NCBI GenBank assembly: GCA_050331695.1
Contig: JBHJGP010000016.1
Location: 62,001-126,000 of the forward strand
From: JBHJGP01 sp050331695
GTDB taxonomy: Bacteria; Pseudomonadota; Alphaproteobacteria; Geminicoccales; Geminicoccaceae
Length of the DNA stretch: 64,000 nt
Direction of reading: 5' to 3'
Positions within the stretch are counted from its first letter, which is position 1. The number at the start of each line of letters is the position of its first letter. A program made the position numbers and the translations under genes. The notes beneath the pieces were generated by a model, which was not told where the DNA came from, searched no databases, and saw nothing but the letters and a program-made list of their open reading frames with translations. Shown here piece by piece: positions 45,885 to 54,674 of the stretch.

Positions 45885-46655
45885 TCACAGGGCGCGGAAA
45901 CGTCCAGCATAGAGTAGCGCCGCGACTGAGGTCGCCAGATTGAGACTGGAGATGCCGTCTCGCATCGGGATCGAGACGCAGCGTTCGGCCCGGGCCAACA
46001 GACCTGGCGATAGGCCGCGACGCTCGCTGCCAAAAGCCAAGACGGCATTGCGAGGAAGATCCAGATCGGAGAAGGGTTCGCCCCTCGTGTCGACGGCGAT
46101 CAGCGGCGATAGCTGATCATGGTCGACCGGTTCCGTGAGCCGACAAACCGGCAGCGCGAAATGAAGACCGGCCGCCGTCCGTACCGCCACTGGATGCCAG
46201 GGATCGGGACCGCCGATCGTGACCACGCCGGCGGCGTCGGCGGCGGCCGCGGTGCGGACCACGGCACCGAGATTGCCCAGATGCTGTGGGTCCTCCAGGA
46301 GAACAAGGGGGCGCCTCCGGTTCCTGGGGACATCTACTGTTGTCTTCGGTCTTTGGGCGATGGCAATGACGCCCGTTTCATGGGCTTGCGGTGCCAGTTG
46401 CTCGAAGATGGCGGTGCCCACGGTCTGGCCGTGCTCCCTCAGGATATGGACCAGGTCCAGCGCCAGGTCTTCGGCTAGACCCAAGGCGCTGTCTTTATCT
46501 CGGACCGCCAGCTCCAGCAAAGAGGCACCGAAGCGACGCCCATGTTTGAGCGCGTGGAGACCCTCCAGAACCACCAAAGTCGGGCTCTTTCGCGCGGTGC
46601 GAAAACGGCCGATGAGCGCGTTCGAGCCAGAACCGCCGTTGGCCATTCGCGTCAT
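45885..46655 (-). CDS. SpoU/TrmH-family RNA 2'-O-methyltransferase
   Basis: A 256-residue SpoU-family methyltransferase. The knotted SAM-binding domain shows motif 1 LEDPQHLGNLGAVVRTA, motif 2 LAFGSERRGLS and motif 3 IPMRDGISSLNLATSVA. A substrate-binding N-terminal domain (LVVLEGLHALKHG) precedes it, as in RlmB/TsnR-like enzymes. It methylates tRNA or rRNA ribose; the exact site is unknown. Start is ATG 46655 or ATG 46643. It lies 37 bp upstream of the aminotransferase on the same strand. Confidence 0.9.
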   Translation of the reverse strand: MTRMANGGSGSNALIGRFRTARKSPTLVVLEGLHALKHGRRFGASLLELAVRDKDSALGLAEDLALDLVHILREHGQTVGTAIFEQLAPQAHETGVIAIAQRPKTTVDVPRNRRRPLVLLEDPQHLGNLGAVVRTAAAADAAGVVTIGGPDPWHPVAVRTAAGLHFALPVCRLTEPVDHDQLSPLIAVDTRGEPFSDLDLPRNAVLAFGSERRGLSPGLLARAERCVSIPMRDGISSLNLATSVAALLYAGRFRAL

Positions 46656-46727
46656 GACACTGGCCGCGGCGAGAGCGAGGCTCTATGTAGCGCAGAACCG
46701 GTTTCGTGACTGACGGACTTCGCACGC

Positions 46728-47687
46728 TTGGACAATTTGCCGTTTCCGCCCGTTGCCTTGTGGGCCATTGTCCTTGTCGTCGGTCTGGCGGTCTTGGTCA
46801 AAGCGTCCGATATCTTCACCGCTGTCGCCGAGACGGCGGGCATCTGCTTTGGCATGTCTCCCTTCATCGTCGGCGTCACCATAGTCGCCTTCGGCACCTC
46901 CCTGCCGGAGATGGTTTCGTCGGTGGTCGCCGTGCTCCAGGGGGCGTCCGCGATCGTCGCCGGCAATGTGGTTGGCTCGAACATTGCGAACCTTCTTTTG
47001 ATTCTCGGTATCGCCGCGATCATCGACGGCCACATCCGCATTCGCCACGAAATCGCCAAGGTCGATCTGCCCTTTCTCTGTGCGTCCTCGTTTTTTCTTG
47101 CCGCCGTCTTGTGGAACACTAGCGTCCATCGCGGCGAGGCCCTTATGCTCATCGTCGGCTTAGGCCTCTATCTCCACTATGCGCTCACCAATCGGCGGGG
47201 TTTCGACGAGCGCAACGACGAGACGACCGACCGCTCGGCCCTGACCAAATGGCTGATCATTAAGGGCGTCGTTTCCGCGGCCTGCATCTATCTGGGGGCG
47301 GAGCTGACCGTCACCTCTGTGATCGAGCTTTCGCAAATCGTCAGTATCGGCACGGAGGTGATCGCGGCCACCGCTGTCGCGTTCGGTACCTCTCTGCCGG
47401 AAGTGATGGTCACCATCGCCGCCGCGCGCAAAGGTCAATCGGAGATGGCCGTCGGCAATGTGCTCGGCTCCAACATCTTCAACGCGTTCGCGGTCGTTGG
47501 CGTCGCAGCCATGATCGGTCCCCTGGCCGTGCCGCCGACCATTTTGGATTTTGCCCTGCCGTTTATGGTGCTGGTCACGATTCTGGGTGTTTTCATGATG
47601 ATGGAGAAGGAAATCACCCGCTACGAAGGCGGGCTCATGATCCTCTTCTACGTCTATTTCTTGGCTGCGATCGTCGGTCTCGTCTAA
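46728..47687 (+). CDS. Calcium/sodium antiporter (CaCA family, YrbG-like)
   Basis: A 319-residue CaCA exchanger with ten hydrophobic segments and the two inverted alpha repeats: VAFGTSLPEMVSS with GNVVGSNIANLL in the first half, and VAFGTSLPEVMVT with GNVLGSNIFNAF in the second. These hold the acidic and Asn ion ligands. The start is TTG 46728; no better codon was found before the first helix. It is transcribed divergently from the SpoU gene. Confidence 0.9.
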   Translation: MDNLPFPPVALWAIVLVVGLAVLVKASDIFTAVAETAGICFGMSPFIVGVTIVAFGTSLPEMVSSVVAVLQGASAIVAGNVVGSNIANLLLILGIAAIIDGHIRIRHEIAKVDLPFLCASSFFLAAVLWNTSVHRGEALMLIVGLGLYLHYALTNRRGFDERNDETTDRSALTKWLIIKGVVSAACIYLGAELTVTSVIELSQIVSIGTEVIAATAVAFGTSLPEVMVTIAAARKGQSEMAVGNVLGSNIFNAFAVVGVAAMIGPLAVPPTILDFALPFMVLVTILGVFMMMEKEITRYEGGLMILFYVYFLAAIVGLV

Positions 47688-47754
47688 CACCCCTTGTCAA
47701 AGCTGGCCCGACGCACCAACCTTGCTTTGGTCTTGAAAAATGGGAGAAGGTTTA

Positions 47755-47922
47755 ATGCGTTTCCTCGCAGTCGTTTTGGCTCTCGGTTTCGGCGTCGCTT
47801 CGACCGGGGCCATGGCTTGCGGTTTCAAGTCGCTCCAGGCCAATGCGGAAAAGCCGCAGGTGCTGGCCGAGCAGGGCAAGTCCAACCAGACCAAGATCAA
47901 ATTGCCTGAGAGCAAAAGCTAA
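47755..47922 (+). CDS. Small exported protein, 55 residues
   Basis: A short secreted or membrane-anchored peptide. The signal sequence MRFLAVVLALGFGVASTGAMA is followed by a single Cys and a polar tail rich in Lys, Gln and Ser. The GAMAC junction is a poor lipobox, so cleavage by signal peptidase I is as likely as lipidation. GGAGAAGG at 47743-47750 supports ATG 47755. A strong terminator follows at once, as for a monocistronic gene. No known domain. Confidence 0.7.
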   Translation: MRFLAVVLALGFGVASTGAMACGFKSLQANAEKPQVLAEQGKSNQTKIKLPESKS

Positions 47923-47942
47923 AGGCATTTGCCAGATTTTTG

Positions 47943-47975
47943 AAACGCCGCTCCGTTCCGGGGCGGCGTTTTGTA
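47943..47975 (+). terminator. Strong intrinsic terminator
   Basis: AAACGCCGCTCCG (47943-47955) pairs with CGGGGCGGCGTTT (47959-47971) over 13 pairs with one G-U and loop TTC, followed by a T-rich run. It terminates the small exported-protein gene and lies just before the convergent lipoprotein gene. Confidence 0.88.
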
Positions 47976-47977
47976 TT

Positions 47978-48316
47978 TCAGTGGCCACTCGCCGGGATCG
48001 GCGCCTCAAAGGCCGTGCGCTCCAGGGGCGTCCCGTTATCGAGGCGGTCGAAAATGGTCGCTGGCGGCGCCGACGGTACCGGGATCTGATAGAGCGGATA
48101 AACCCCGCCGCAGACCAGAGCCGCGTAAGCCCGCTCGGCGTCGCTCAGCTCGCGATAAAACGATCCGATCGACAGATCACATGTCGCCGCCAGGGTCGAA
48201 CGAGCCTGGATGTCGTTCATCGTGCGGCGATGTTCCAGGGCGGAAGCGGTCAAGGTGCTGACCCGCGTGCAGGCGCCCAAGCTCAGGATCAAGACAATCA
48301 CAACGGCAGAGCGCAT
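47978..48316 (-). CDS. Small lipoprotein of unknown function
   Basis: A 112-residue lipoprotein. The signal peptide SAVVIVLILSLGAC has a good lipobox, with lipidation at Cys16 of the chosen start. Two further cysteines (AATCDLSIG and AALVCGGVYP) could form a disulfide in the periplasm. ATG 48316 is preferred over the ATG five codons upstream because GAGGAG precedes it at about eight bases. No family recognised. Confidence 0.75.
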   Translation of the reverse strand: MRSAVVIVLILSLGACTRVSTLTASALEHRRTMNDIQARSTLAATCDLSIGSFYRELSDAERAYAALVCGGVYPLYQIPVPSAPPATIFDRLDNGTPLERTAFEAPIPASGH

Positions 48317-48381
48317 CGGCTCACTCCTCAAGGTCTGACGACGTTGAGGATTTTTATCCTATTTAAGGATCTTCGTCAAAT

Positions 48382-51300
48382 TCACTCAGCGGCGAGTTGC
48401 GCGGGCGCTCTTTGGCGATAGGCTTCAAGCAAAGCCTGCCAGCGCGTTCGGACCTCCGCCAAATGACGCGACTTGACGTGGCCGTAGCCGCGAATGTGCT
48501 CGGGCAGGGCGGCAAGTTCGCAGGCGAGATCGTGATTGTCGGCCCGGAGCTCGGCCAGAATTTCGTCGATCAGCTTTTCATAGTCTTGGATGAGCTGACG
48601 CTCGGTCCGCCGCTCTTCGGTTCGCCCAAAAGGATCGAGCGCCGTTCCTCGAAGTGCTTTGAAACGGGCGAGAAGACCAAAGGCACGGAGCATCCAGGGT
48701 CCGAAGGTCTGCTTCTTGGCCTCGCCCGTTCGCTTGTCGTGCTTCGCCAAAACCGGTGGTGCCAGGTGAAAGCGGAGTTTGAAATCACCTTCGAACTGGT
48801 TGTTGATCCGCGCCAGAAAGGTGCCGTCAGCGTAGAGCCGGGCCACCTCATATTCATCCTTGTAGGCCATCAACTTAAAGAGGTAGCGCGCCACCGCCTC
48901 GGCCAGCCCGGTCATGCCCGGCGTCAGTTCGGCTTCCGCTTTGGCGACCTGATCACCCCGGCGGCGGTAGCGCTCGGCATAGCGCTTGTTCTGATAGTCA
49001 GTCAGGAAAGTGACCCGGCGGTCGACGATCTCCTCTAAGGTCCGTGCCGGCACGGTCTCGGTGCGCTGGTCCTGTTTGATCAGGGACAGAACCTCCTGGG
49101 GCTTGACCGCCATGCGCCGGCCCCAGGTCAGTGCTCGCTTGTTGTAGTCGACGGCGACGCCATTCAGCTCGATCGCTCGCTCCACAGCCTCCAGTCCCAC
49201 CGGCAGGAGCCCCTTCTGCAGCGCATAGCCCAGCAGAAAGATGGTGGCCGAAATCGCGTCACCGGTGAGCTTGAGCCCGATCGTCATCGCGTCGACGAAA
49301 TGACAGCGCGCGGGATCCAGAACGTTGCGGATCGCCGCCTGCAACGCCGGTCCCGGCACCTGGTGATCCGGGTTACGGGCAAAGGCGGCGGTCGGTGTCT
49401 CGTGGGCATTGATCACCGCTTCGCCGGCACCCGGATCAACCTTGGAAAGGGCTTCCGCGCCGGCGCTCACCACCAGATCACAGCCCAGGAGCAATTGCGC
49501 GGTGCCGTCCGCGATGCGCGTGGCGTAAAGCTTGGAGGGATCCTCGCAGATACGGATGTGGGCCGTCACTGCCCCATATTTCTGAGCAAGACCGGTCTGG
49601 TTCAGGGTCGAGACGCCCTTGTTCTCCAGATGCGCCGCCATGCCCAGAAGCTCGGCGATGGTGACGATGCCGGTGCCGCCGACGCCGGTGATCATGATGT
49701 TATAGGGATCGGCGCTGGCCGCCTGCGCCGGCTTGGCGATCGTCTCAAAATTGGTCGAACCCTCAGCGACCGTCTTGGGCTTGCGCAACTTGCCGCCTTC
49801 GATGGTGACGAAGCTCGGACAGAAACCCTTCAGGCAGCTGAAATCCTTGTTGCAGGAGGATTGGTTGATCTTGCGCTTGCGGCCGAACTCGGTCTCGATC
49901 GGCTCCACGGACAGGCAGTTCGATTGAACCGAACAATCGCCGCAGCCCTCGCAGACCGCCTCGTTGATCACCACCCGAAGATCGGGGTCGGCCATGGTCC
50001 CGCGCTTGCGCCGCCGGCGCTTTTCGGTGGCGCAGGTCTGGTCGTAGACGATCGCGGTGACGCCCTCGGTCTCCCGGAGCTCACGCTGAATCTCGTCCAA
50101 CTCGTCTCGGTGATGGACGCTGACACCGTCGGCAAAGGTTGACGGATTGGGATATTTCTCGGGCTCGTCCGAGACGACCTTGATGATCTTGACGCCTTCG
50201 CCGGCGAGTTGGCGGGTGACATCGGGCACGGTTAGCTGGCCATCGACCGGCTGGCCGCCGGTCATCGCCACCGCGTCGTTGAACAGGAGCTTGTAGGTGA
50301 CGTTGACGTTCGCCGCGACCGCCTGGCGGATCGCCAGAACGCCCGAATGGTAGTAGGTGCCGTCACCGATATTGACGAACACATGGCTCGTTTCGCTGAA
50401 GGGCGCCTGGCCGACCCAGGTCGCGCCTTCGCCGCCCATCTGGGTGAAAGTGTCAGTGTTGCGGTCCATCCACTGGACCATGTAGTGACAGCCGATACCT
50501 GCGAGCGCCCGGCTGCCATCCGGAACTTTGGTCGAGGTATTGTGCGGACATCCGGAGCAGAAATAGGGCAGGCGGACCACCTTGGGATCGTGGCCGGTCA
50601 GCGATTTTTCGGTCCGTTCCAGGATCTGGAGCCGGTGGGCGATTGCCTCGCTCCAGTAAAACGCCTTCAGGCGTTTGGCGATCACCTTGGCGACATGGGT
50701 GGGCGTCAGTTCGCCGAGGCTCGACATCAGCCACTGGCGGTCTTCATCGAACTTGCCGACCACCCGGGGGCGGACGGCGGAATCCCAATTGTAGAGCTGT
50801 TCTTTAAGCTGGTTTTCGATGAGAGCGCGCTTCTCCTCGACCACCAGCACCTCGTCGAGGCCGCGGGCGAAGCTGCGCACGCCCTGGGGCTCGAGCGGCC
50901 AGGGCATGGCGACCTTGTAAACGCGAAGCCCGATCTCGCCGGCCAGCCGGTCGTCGATGCCCAGATCGAGAAGCGCCTGGCGGACGTCGAGATAGGCTTT
51001 GCCCGTTGTGATGATGCCGAAACGGGGTTTTTCGGTGTCGATCATCACCCTGTCGAGCCGATTGGCCCGGTGGAAGGCGAGGGCAGCGTAGGCCTTATGC
51101 TCGTGCAGACGCTGCTCCTGGGCCATGGGCGGATCGGGCCAGTGGATGTTGAGACCGCCCGCGGGCATCTCGAAATCAGCCGGTTCGCTCCAGATCAACC
51201 GAGCCGGATCGAGATCAACCGCTGCCGAGCTGTCGGCCGTGTCGGCGACGATCTTGAAACCGATCCAAAGGCCTGAGTAGCGGGACATGGCCCAGCCATA

Positions 51301-51852
51301 GAGGCCGTAGTCAAGGACTTCCTGGACGTTGGCGGGGTGCAGGACCGGCATCATGCAACCGGCGAACATGTGCTCGCTCTGGTGCGGCAGGGTCGAGGAT
51401 TTGCAGGCGTGATCGTCGCCGGCGAGGGCAAGGACGCCGCCGTGACGCGCGGTCCCGGCCATATTCGCGTGTTTGAACACGTCGCCCGAGCGGTCGACGC
51501 CCGGACCCTTGCCGTACCAGATGGAAAAGACACCGTCATATTTGGCGCCTTGGAACAGGCCCGTCTGCTGGGTGCCCCAGACAGCGGTCGCCGCCAGGTC
51601 CTCGTTGACGCCCGGCTGGAAGTGGATGTGGTGGGGCTCGATGAACCGCTTGGCCTGCCAGAGGGCTTTGTCGTAGCCGCCGAGGGGAGAGCCACGATAG
51701 CCGGAGATGAAACAGGCGGTGTTGAGGCCGGCGGCGACGTCTTGCTGGCGCTGCAGCATCGGCAGGCGGACCAGAGCTTGAATGCCGTTCAGATAGATCC
51801 GGCCCTGATCGAGCGTGTACTTGTCGTCGATCTCAACAGCGGCCAACGCCAT
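48382..51852 (-). CDS. Fused indolepyruvate/2-oxoacid ferredoxin oxidoreductase (IorAB type)
   Basis: An 1156-residue single-chain enzyme oxidising aryl- or branched 2-oxoacids to acyl-CoA with reduced ferredoxin. The N-terminal 600 residues hold the pyrimidine and TPP-binding domains (GYRGSPLGGYD, PYFCSGCPHNTST, VFVNIGDGTYYHSG). A ferredoxin-like Cys cluster begins at Cys634 (CEGCGDC, later CNKDFSCLKGFCP). A gamma domain starts near 717 (IMITGVGGTGIVT), and a C-terminal extension completes the aerobic-proteobacterial form. ATG 51852 has GGAGG upstream. It lies 53 bp after the dehydrogenase gene, probably in one operon. Confidence 0.93.
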   Translation of the reverse strand: MALAAVEIDDKYTLDQGRIYLNGIQALVRLPMLQRQQDVAAGLNTACFISGYRGSPLGGYDKALWQAKRFIEPHHIHFQPGVNEDLAATAVWGTQQTGLFQGAKYDGVFSIWYGKGPGVDRSGDVFKHANMAGTARHGGVLALAGDDHACKSSTLPHQSEHMFAGCMMPVLHPANVQEVLDYGLYGWAMSRYSGLWIGFKIVADTADSSAAVDLDPARLIWSEPADFEMPAGGLNIHWPDPPMAQEQRLHEHKAYAALAFHRANRLDRVMIDTEKPRFGIITTGKAYLDVRQALLDLGIDDRLAGEIGLRVYKVAMPWPLEPQGVRSFARGLDEVLVVEEKRALIENQLKEQLYNWDSAVRPRVVGKFDEDRQWLMSSLGELTPTHVAKVIAKRLKAFYWSEAIAHRLQILERTEKSLTGHDPKVVRLPYFCSGCPHNTSTKVPDGSRALAGIGCHYMVQWMDRNTDTFTQMGGEGATWVGQAPFSETSHVFVNIGDGTYYHSGVLAIRQAVAANVNVTYKLLFNDAVAMTGGQPVDGQLTVPDVTRQLAGEGVKIIKVVSDEPEKYPNPSTFADGVSVHHRDELDEIQRELRETEGVTAIVYDQTCATEKRRRRKRGTMADPDLRVVINEAVCEGCGDCSVQSNCLSVEPIETEFGRKRKINQSSCNKDFSCLKGFCPSFVTIEGGKLRKPKTVAEGSTNFETIAKPAQAASADPYNIMITGVGGTGIVTIAELLGMAAHLENKGVSTLNQTGLAQKYGAVTAHIRICEDPSKLYATRIADGTAQLLLGCDLVVSAGAEALSKVDPGAGEAVINAHETPTAAFARNPDHQVPGPALQAAIRNVLDPARCHFVDAMTIGLKLTGDAISATIFLLGYALQKGLLPVGLEAVERAIELNGVAVDYNKRALTWGRRMAVKPQEVLSLIKQDQRTETVPARTLEEIVDRRVTFLTDYQNKRYAERYRRRGDQVAKAEAELTPGMTGLAEAVARYLFKLMAYKDEYEVARLYADGTFLARINNQFEGDFKLRFHLAPPVLAKHDKRTGEAKKQTFGPWMLRAFGLLARFKALRGTALDPFGRTEERRTERQLIQDYEKLIDEILAELRADNHDLACELAALPEHIRGYGHVKSRHLAEVRTRWQALLEAYRQRAPAQLAAE

Positions 51853-51905
51853 ATGTTGCCTCCACCCTTCGCTTCTTCAAAGTATAGGCGTCCGCTTGCC
51901 GGCGC

Positions 51906-52973
51906 CTAGGCGGCTGAGCGAACCGCCCGCCTGGGTCCGGCCGCGATGATCTCCCGGGCCATGCGGTCGGCCATCTGATCCGAGGGGAGGCCCGCGGCAT
52001 CGGCGCGGGTGAAGATGTCGAGGGTGCGGGGGAAAATGGTCTCGATCTGGGACCAGACCTGATCCTCGGTCGCCGTTCCCAGATAGTCGTGGGCGACGGC
52101 GATGCTCCCGCCGGCATTGATCACATAGTCGGGCGCGAACAGAATGCCGCGCTCGGCGAGCCGGCGGCCGTCCTCAGCCGTTGCCAGCTGGTTGTTGGCA
52201 GCACCGGCGATCAGCCGGGCCTTGATCCGCGGGATAGTGTCCTCATTGATGACCGCACCCAGCGCACAAGGGGCGAGCACATCGACATCAGCCGAGACGA
52301 TGCTTTCCGGCTCGACGATCTCGGCGCCGAACTCGGCGCGGGCACGATCGAGTCGGGCCGGATTGAGATCGCTCACAACCAGTGACGCACCGGCGTCGTG
52401 GAGCGCGTCGGCCAAACGCCAACCGACGGCGCCGAGCCCTTGGACAGCGACCGTGAGACCGGCCACTGATGGCCGACCGAGCCCGTGGGCAACGGCGGCC
52501 TCCAAGCCGCGAAATACACCCCAGGCCGTCTTGGGCGAAGGATCACGGCTGGCTTCATCGTGGAGCGCGACACCGGTCGCATGGCGGGTGCGGCGGGCCA
52601 TGACCCGAACGTCCGCCTCGCAAATGCCGACATCCTCGGCCACCACATAGCGTCCGCCGAGCTCCTCGACCGCTTCGCCGAAGGCTTCGAGCAGCGCATC
52701 GGACTTTTGATGGCGGGGATCGCCGATGATGACCGACTTGCCGCCGCCAAGTGGCACGCCGGCGAGCGCGCTCTTGTAGCTCATGCCCCGGGACAGGCGC
52801 AGCACGTCTTCGAGCGCGTCCATCTCACTGGCGTAGGACCACATGCGACAACCGCCGCAAGCAGCGCCCAGGGTGGTGGCGTGAATGGCGATGATCGCCC
52901 GCAAACCGACCGCGGCCCGGTTGACGAAGACGACCTGCTCATGGCCGTCGAACGATGCGGAATCAAACACCAT
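51906..52973 (-). CDS. Leucine/phenylalanine dehydrogenase-like Glu/Leu/Phe/Val dehydrogenase
   Basis: A 355-residue NAD-dependent amino-acid dehydrogenase of leucine dehydrogenase length. Lys67 (MSYKSALAG) and catalytic Lys79 (PLGGGKS) match the two lysines of leucine dehydrogenase, and the Rossmann motif is VAVQGLGAVGWRLA. It deaminates a branched or aromatic amino acid to its 2-oxoacid, which the adjacent IorAB-type enzyme can use. GGGAGAG precedes ATG 52973. It is transcribed away from an Lrp-type regulator. Confidence 0.9.
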   Translation of the reverse strand: MVFDSASFDGHEQVVFVNRAAVGLRAIIAIHATTLGAACGGCRMWSYASEMDALEDVLRLSRGMSYKSALAGVPLGGGKSVIIGDPRHQKSDALLEAFGEAVEELGGRYVVAEDVGICEADVRVMARRTRHATGVALHDEASRDPSPKTAWGVFRGLEAAVAHGLGRPSVAGLTVAVQGLGAVGWRLADALHDAGASLVVSDLNPARLDRARAEFGAEIVEPESIVSADVDVLAPCALGAVINEDTIPRIKARLIAGAANNQLATAEDGRRLAERGILFAPDYVINAGGSIAVAHDYLGTATEDQVWSQIETIFPRTLDIFTRADAAGLPSDQMADRMAREIIAAGPRRAVRSAA

Positions 52974-53098
52974 GACGCTCTCCCGTGATGGAACCCGGTT
53001 AGTGTCGAAACTCTAACCGATCGAAAGCGAAAGGTGTTTTTGAATTCTCCCTTGTCTCAGGGCCCCTGAAGATGTTTCTCTACCAATACTCGATCTTT

Positions 53099-53135
53099 GC
53101 AGCAAAAAATTCTGCTGCAACGCACAATAGCAGAA
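53099..53135. promoter_or_regulatory. Overlapping inverted repeats, candidate Lrp operator
   Basis: Two overlapping palindromes lie in the divergent spacer. GCAGCA and TGCTGC frame an AT-rich centre at 53099-53118, and TTCTGCT (53110-53116) is inverted as AGCAGAA (53129-53135). The placement between an Lrp/AsnC gene and its probable target makes this a natural binding site. Confidence 0.55.
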
Positions 53136-53160
53136 TGTTCTTCTTAACGACGAGGGCTTG

Positions 53161-53637
53161 GTGCCGGACGTCATGCTTGATGAGATCGACCGACGGATCC
53201 TCGAGATCCTGCGCTTCGACGCTCGGATCAAGAATTCCGAGCTCGCCGACCGGGTCGGCCTGTCGGCGACGCCCTGCTGGAACCGGGTCCGAGCGCTCGA
53301 GACCAAGGGCGTGATCCAACGTTACGTCACGGTCCTCGACCAAAAGGCGTTGGGCCTGCCGGATACGGTGATCGTCGAGATCATGCTGGAGCAGCATGAC
53401 GAGGCGGCGCTCGAGGGGTTCGGCGAGGCGCTAACCGCCATCCCCGAGGTGATCGAAGCCTATCTGATTAGCGGCGAGTACGATTACCTGGTGAAGGTCG
53501 CGGTGGCCGGCGCCGCGGGCTATGAGCGGTTCTTGCGTGAGGAGCTCTACCGTTTGCCCGGCATCCGCCACACCCGGTCGAGCTTTGCGCTCCGCTGCCT
53601 CAAGCAAGTCTACGCGCCGGAACTCAGCGCCGGCTGA
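53161..53637 (+). CDS. Lrp/AsnC-family transcriptional regulator
   Basis: A regulator of about 158 residues. The N-terminal winged helix-turn-helix shows LDEIDRRILEILRFDARIKNSELADRVGLSATPCWNRVRALE; the C-terminal ligand-sensing RAM domain contains VIEAYLISGEYDYLVKV. Start is uncertain: GTG 53161 and ATG 53173 are both possible, with TTG 53158 also in frame. It likely controls the divergent amino-acid dehydrogenase/oxidoreductase pair in response to an amino acid. Confidence 0.92.
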   Translation: MPDVMLDEIDRRILEILRFDARIKNSELADRVGLSATPCWNRVRALETKGVIQRYVTVLDQKALGLPDTVIVEIMLEQHDEAALEGFGEALTAIPEVIEAYLISGEYDYLVKVAVAGAAGYERFLREELYRLPGIRHTRSSFALRCLKQVYAPELSAG

Positions 53638-53657
53638 GAGACGAAAAGGGGACAGAC

Positions 53658-54674
53658 ATGGATCAGGTATCTCTGGGGCGTTCGGGGACGATGGTCTCGA
53701 AGCTGTGCTTGGGCACGATGATGTTCGGCGGCCGGACCGACGAGGCGGAAACCCGCCGGATCATCGATTCGGCTGCGGACACCGGCGTCAACTTCATCGA
53801 TACCGCCGATGTCTACAATGGCGGCGCTTCGGAGGAGTTGGTCGGACGGGCGATCGCCAGTCGGCGCTACGACTGGGTGCTTGCGACCAAGGCCGGCAAC
53901 AGGCTCTCCGAGCTTCCCAACCGGGGCGGGCTTTCGCGCCGCTGGCTGATCAAGGCCTGTGAGGACAGTCTCCGCCGGCTCGGCACCGAGTCGATCGACA
54001 TTTACTATCTGCACCTGGAGGACCATGGCACGCCGATGGAGGAAACCGTCGGCGCTCTCGCCGATCTGGTGCGCCAGGGAAAAATCCATCACATCGGGCT
54101 TTCCAACTTCCGCGCCTGGCGCCTGGTCGAAATGGCGAGGCTGTGCGATCTGGCCGGGATTGATCGGCCTCTGGTCTGCCAACCGTATTACAACGCGATG
54201 AACCGGATGCCGGAGGTGGAGGTGTTGCCCGCCTGCCACCATCTGGGCATGGCCGTCGTGCCCTACAGCCCGCTCGCCCGGGGGATCCTGACCGGCAAGT
54301 ACGGAAGCGGCGATCTACCGGATCCGGAAAGCCGGGCCGGCCAGAATGACATGCGGATGATGCAGACCGAATGGCGCTCGGAAAGCTTCGACATCGGAGC
54401 CAAGATCAAGAACGCCCGGGAGGCGAGGGGTCTGACCTCGATCGGTTTTGCGCTGGGCTGGCTGCTCAACAACCGTATCGTGACCGCACCGATCGCCGGT
54501 CCCCGCACCTTCGAGCAGTGGCAGAGCTATCTGAAGGCGCTTGACGAGCCCTTCACGGCTGAGGACGAAGCGCTTCTGAACGAGCTGGTGCCAGCGGGAC
54601 ATCCCTCGACGCCCGGCTACACCGATCCCCGTTATCCGGTTGAGGGCCGGTCAGCGAGAACCACTGGCGGCTAA
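53658..54674 (+). CDS. Aldo/keto reductase
   Basis: A 338-residue AKR of the YajO/Tas-like group. The catalytic tetrad is Asp48, Tyr53, Lys78 and His119 (FIDTADVYNGG, LATKAGN, YYLHLED). The C-terminal cofactor segment VTAPIAGPRTFEQW is conserved. Physiological substrate unknown. It follows the Lrp gene by 20 bp and may share its transcript. Its stop codon overlaps the convergent patatin gene by four bases. Confidence 0.9.
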   Translation: MDQVSLGRSGTMVSKLCLGTMMFGGRTDEAETRRIIDSAADTGVNFIDTADVYNGGASEELVGRAIASRRYDWVLATKAGNRLSELPNRGGLSRRWLIKACEDSLRRLGTESIDIYYLHLEDHGTPMEETVGALADLVRQGKIHHIGLSNFRAWRLVEMARLCDLAGIDRPLVCQPYYNAMNRMPEVEVLPACHHLGMAVVPYSPLARGILTGKYGSGDLPDPESRAGQNDMRMMQTEWRSESFDIGAKIKNAREARGLTSIGFALGWLLNNRIVTAPIAGPRTFEQWQSYLKALDEPFTAEDEALLNELVPAGHPSTPGYTDPRYPVEGRSARTTGG

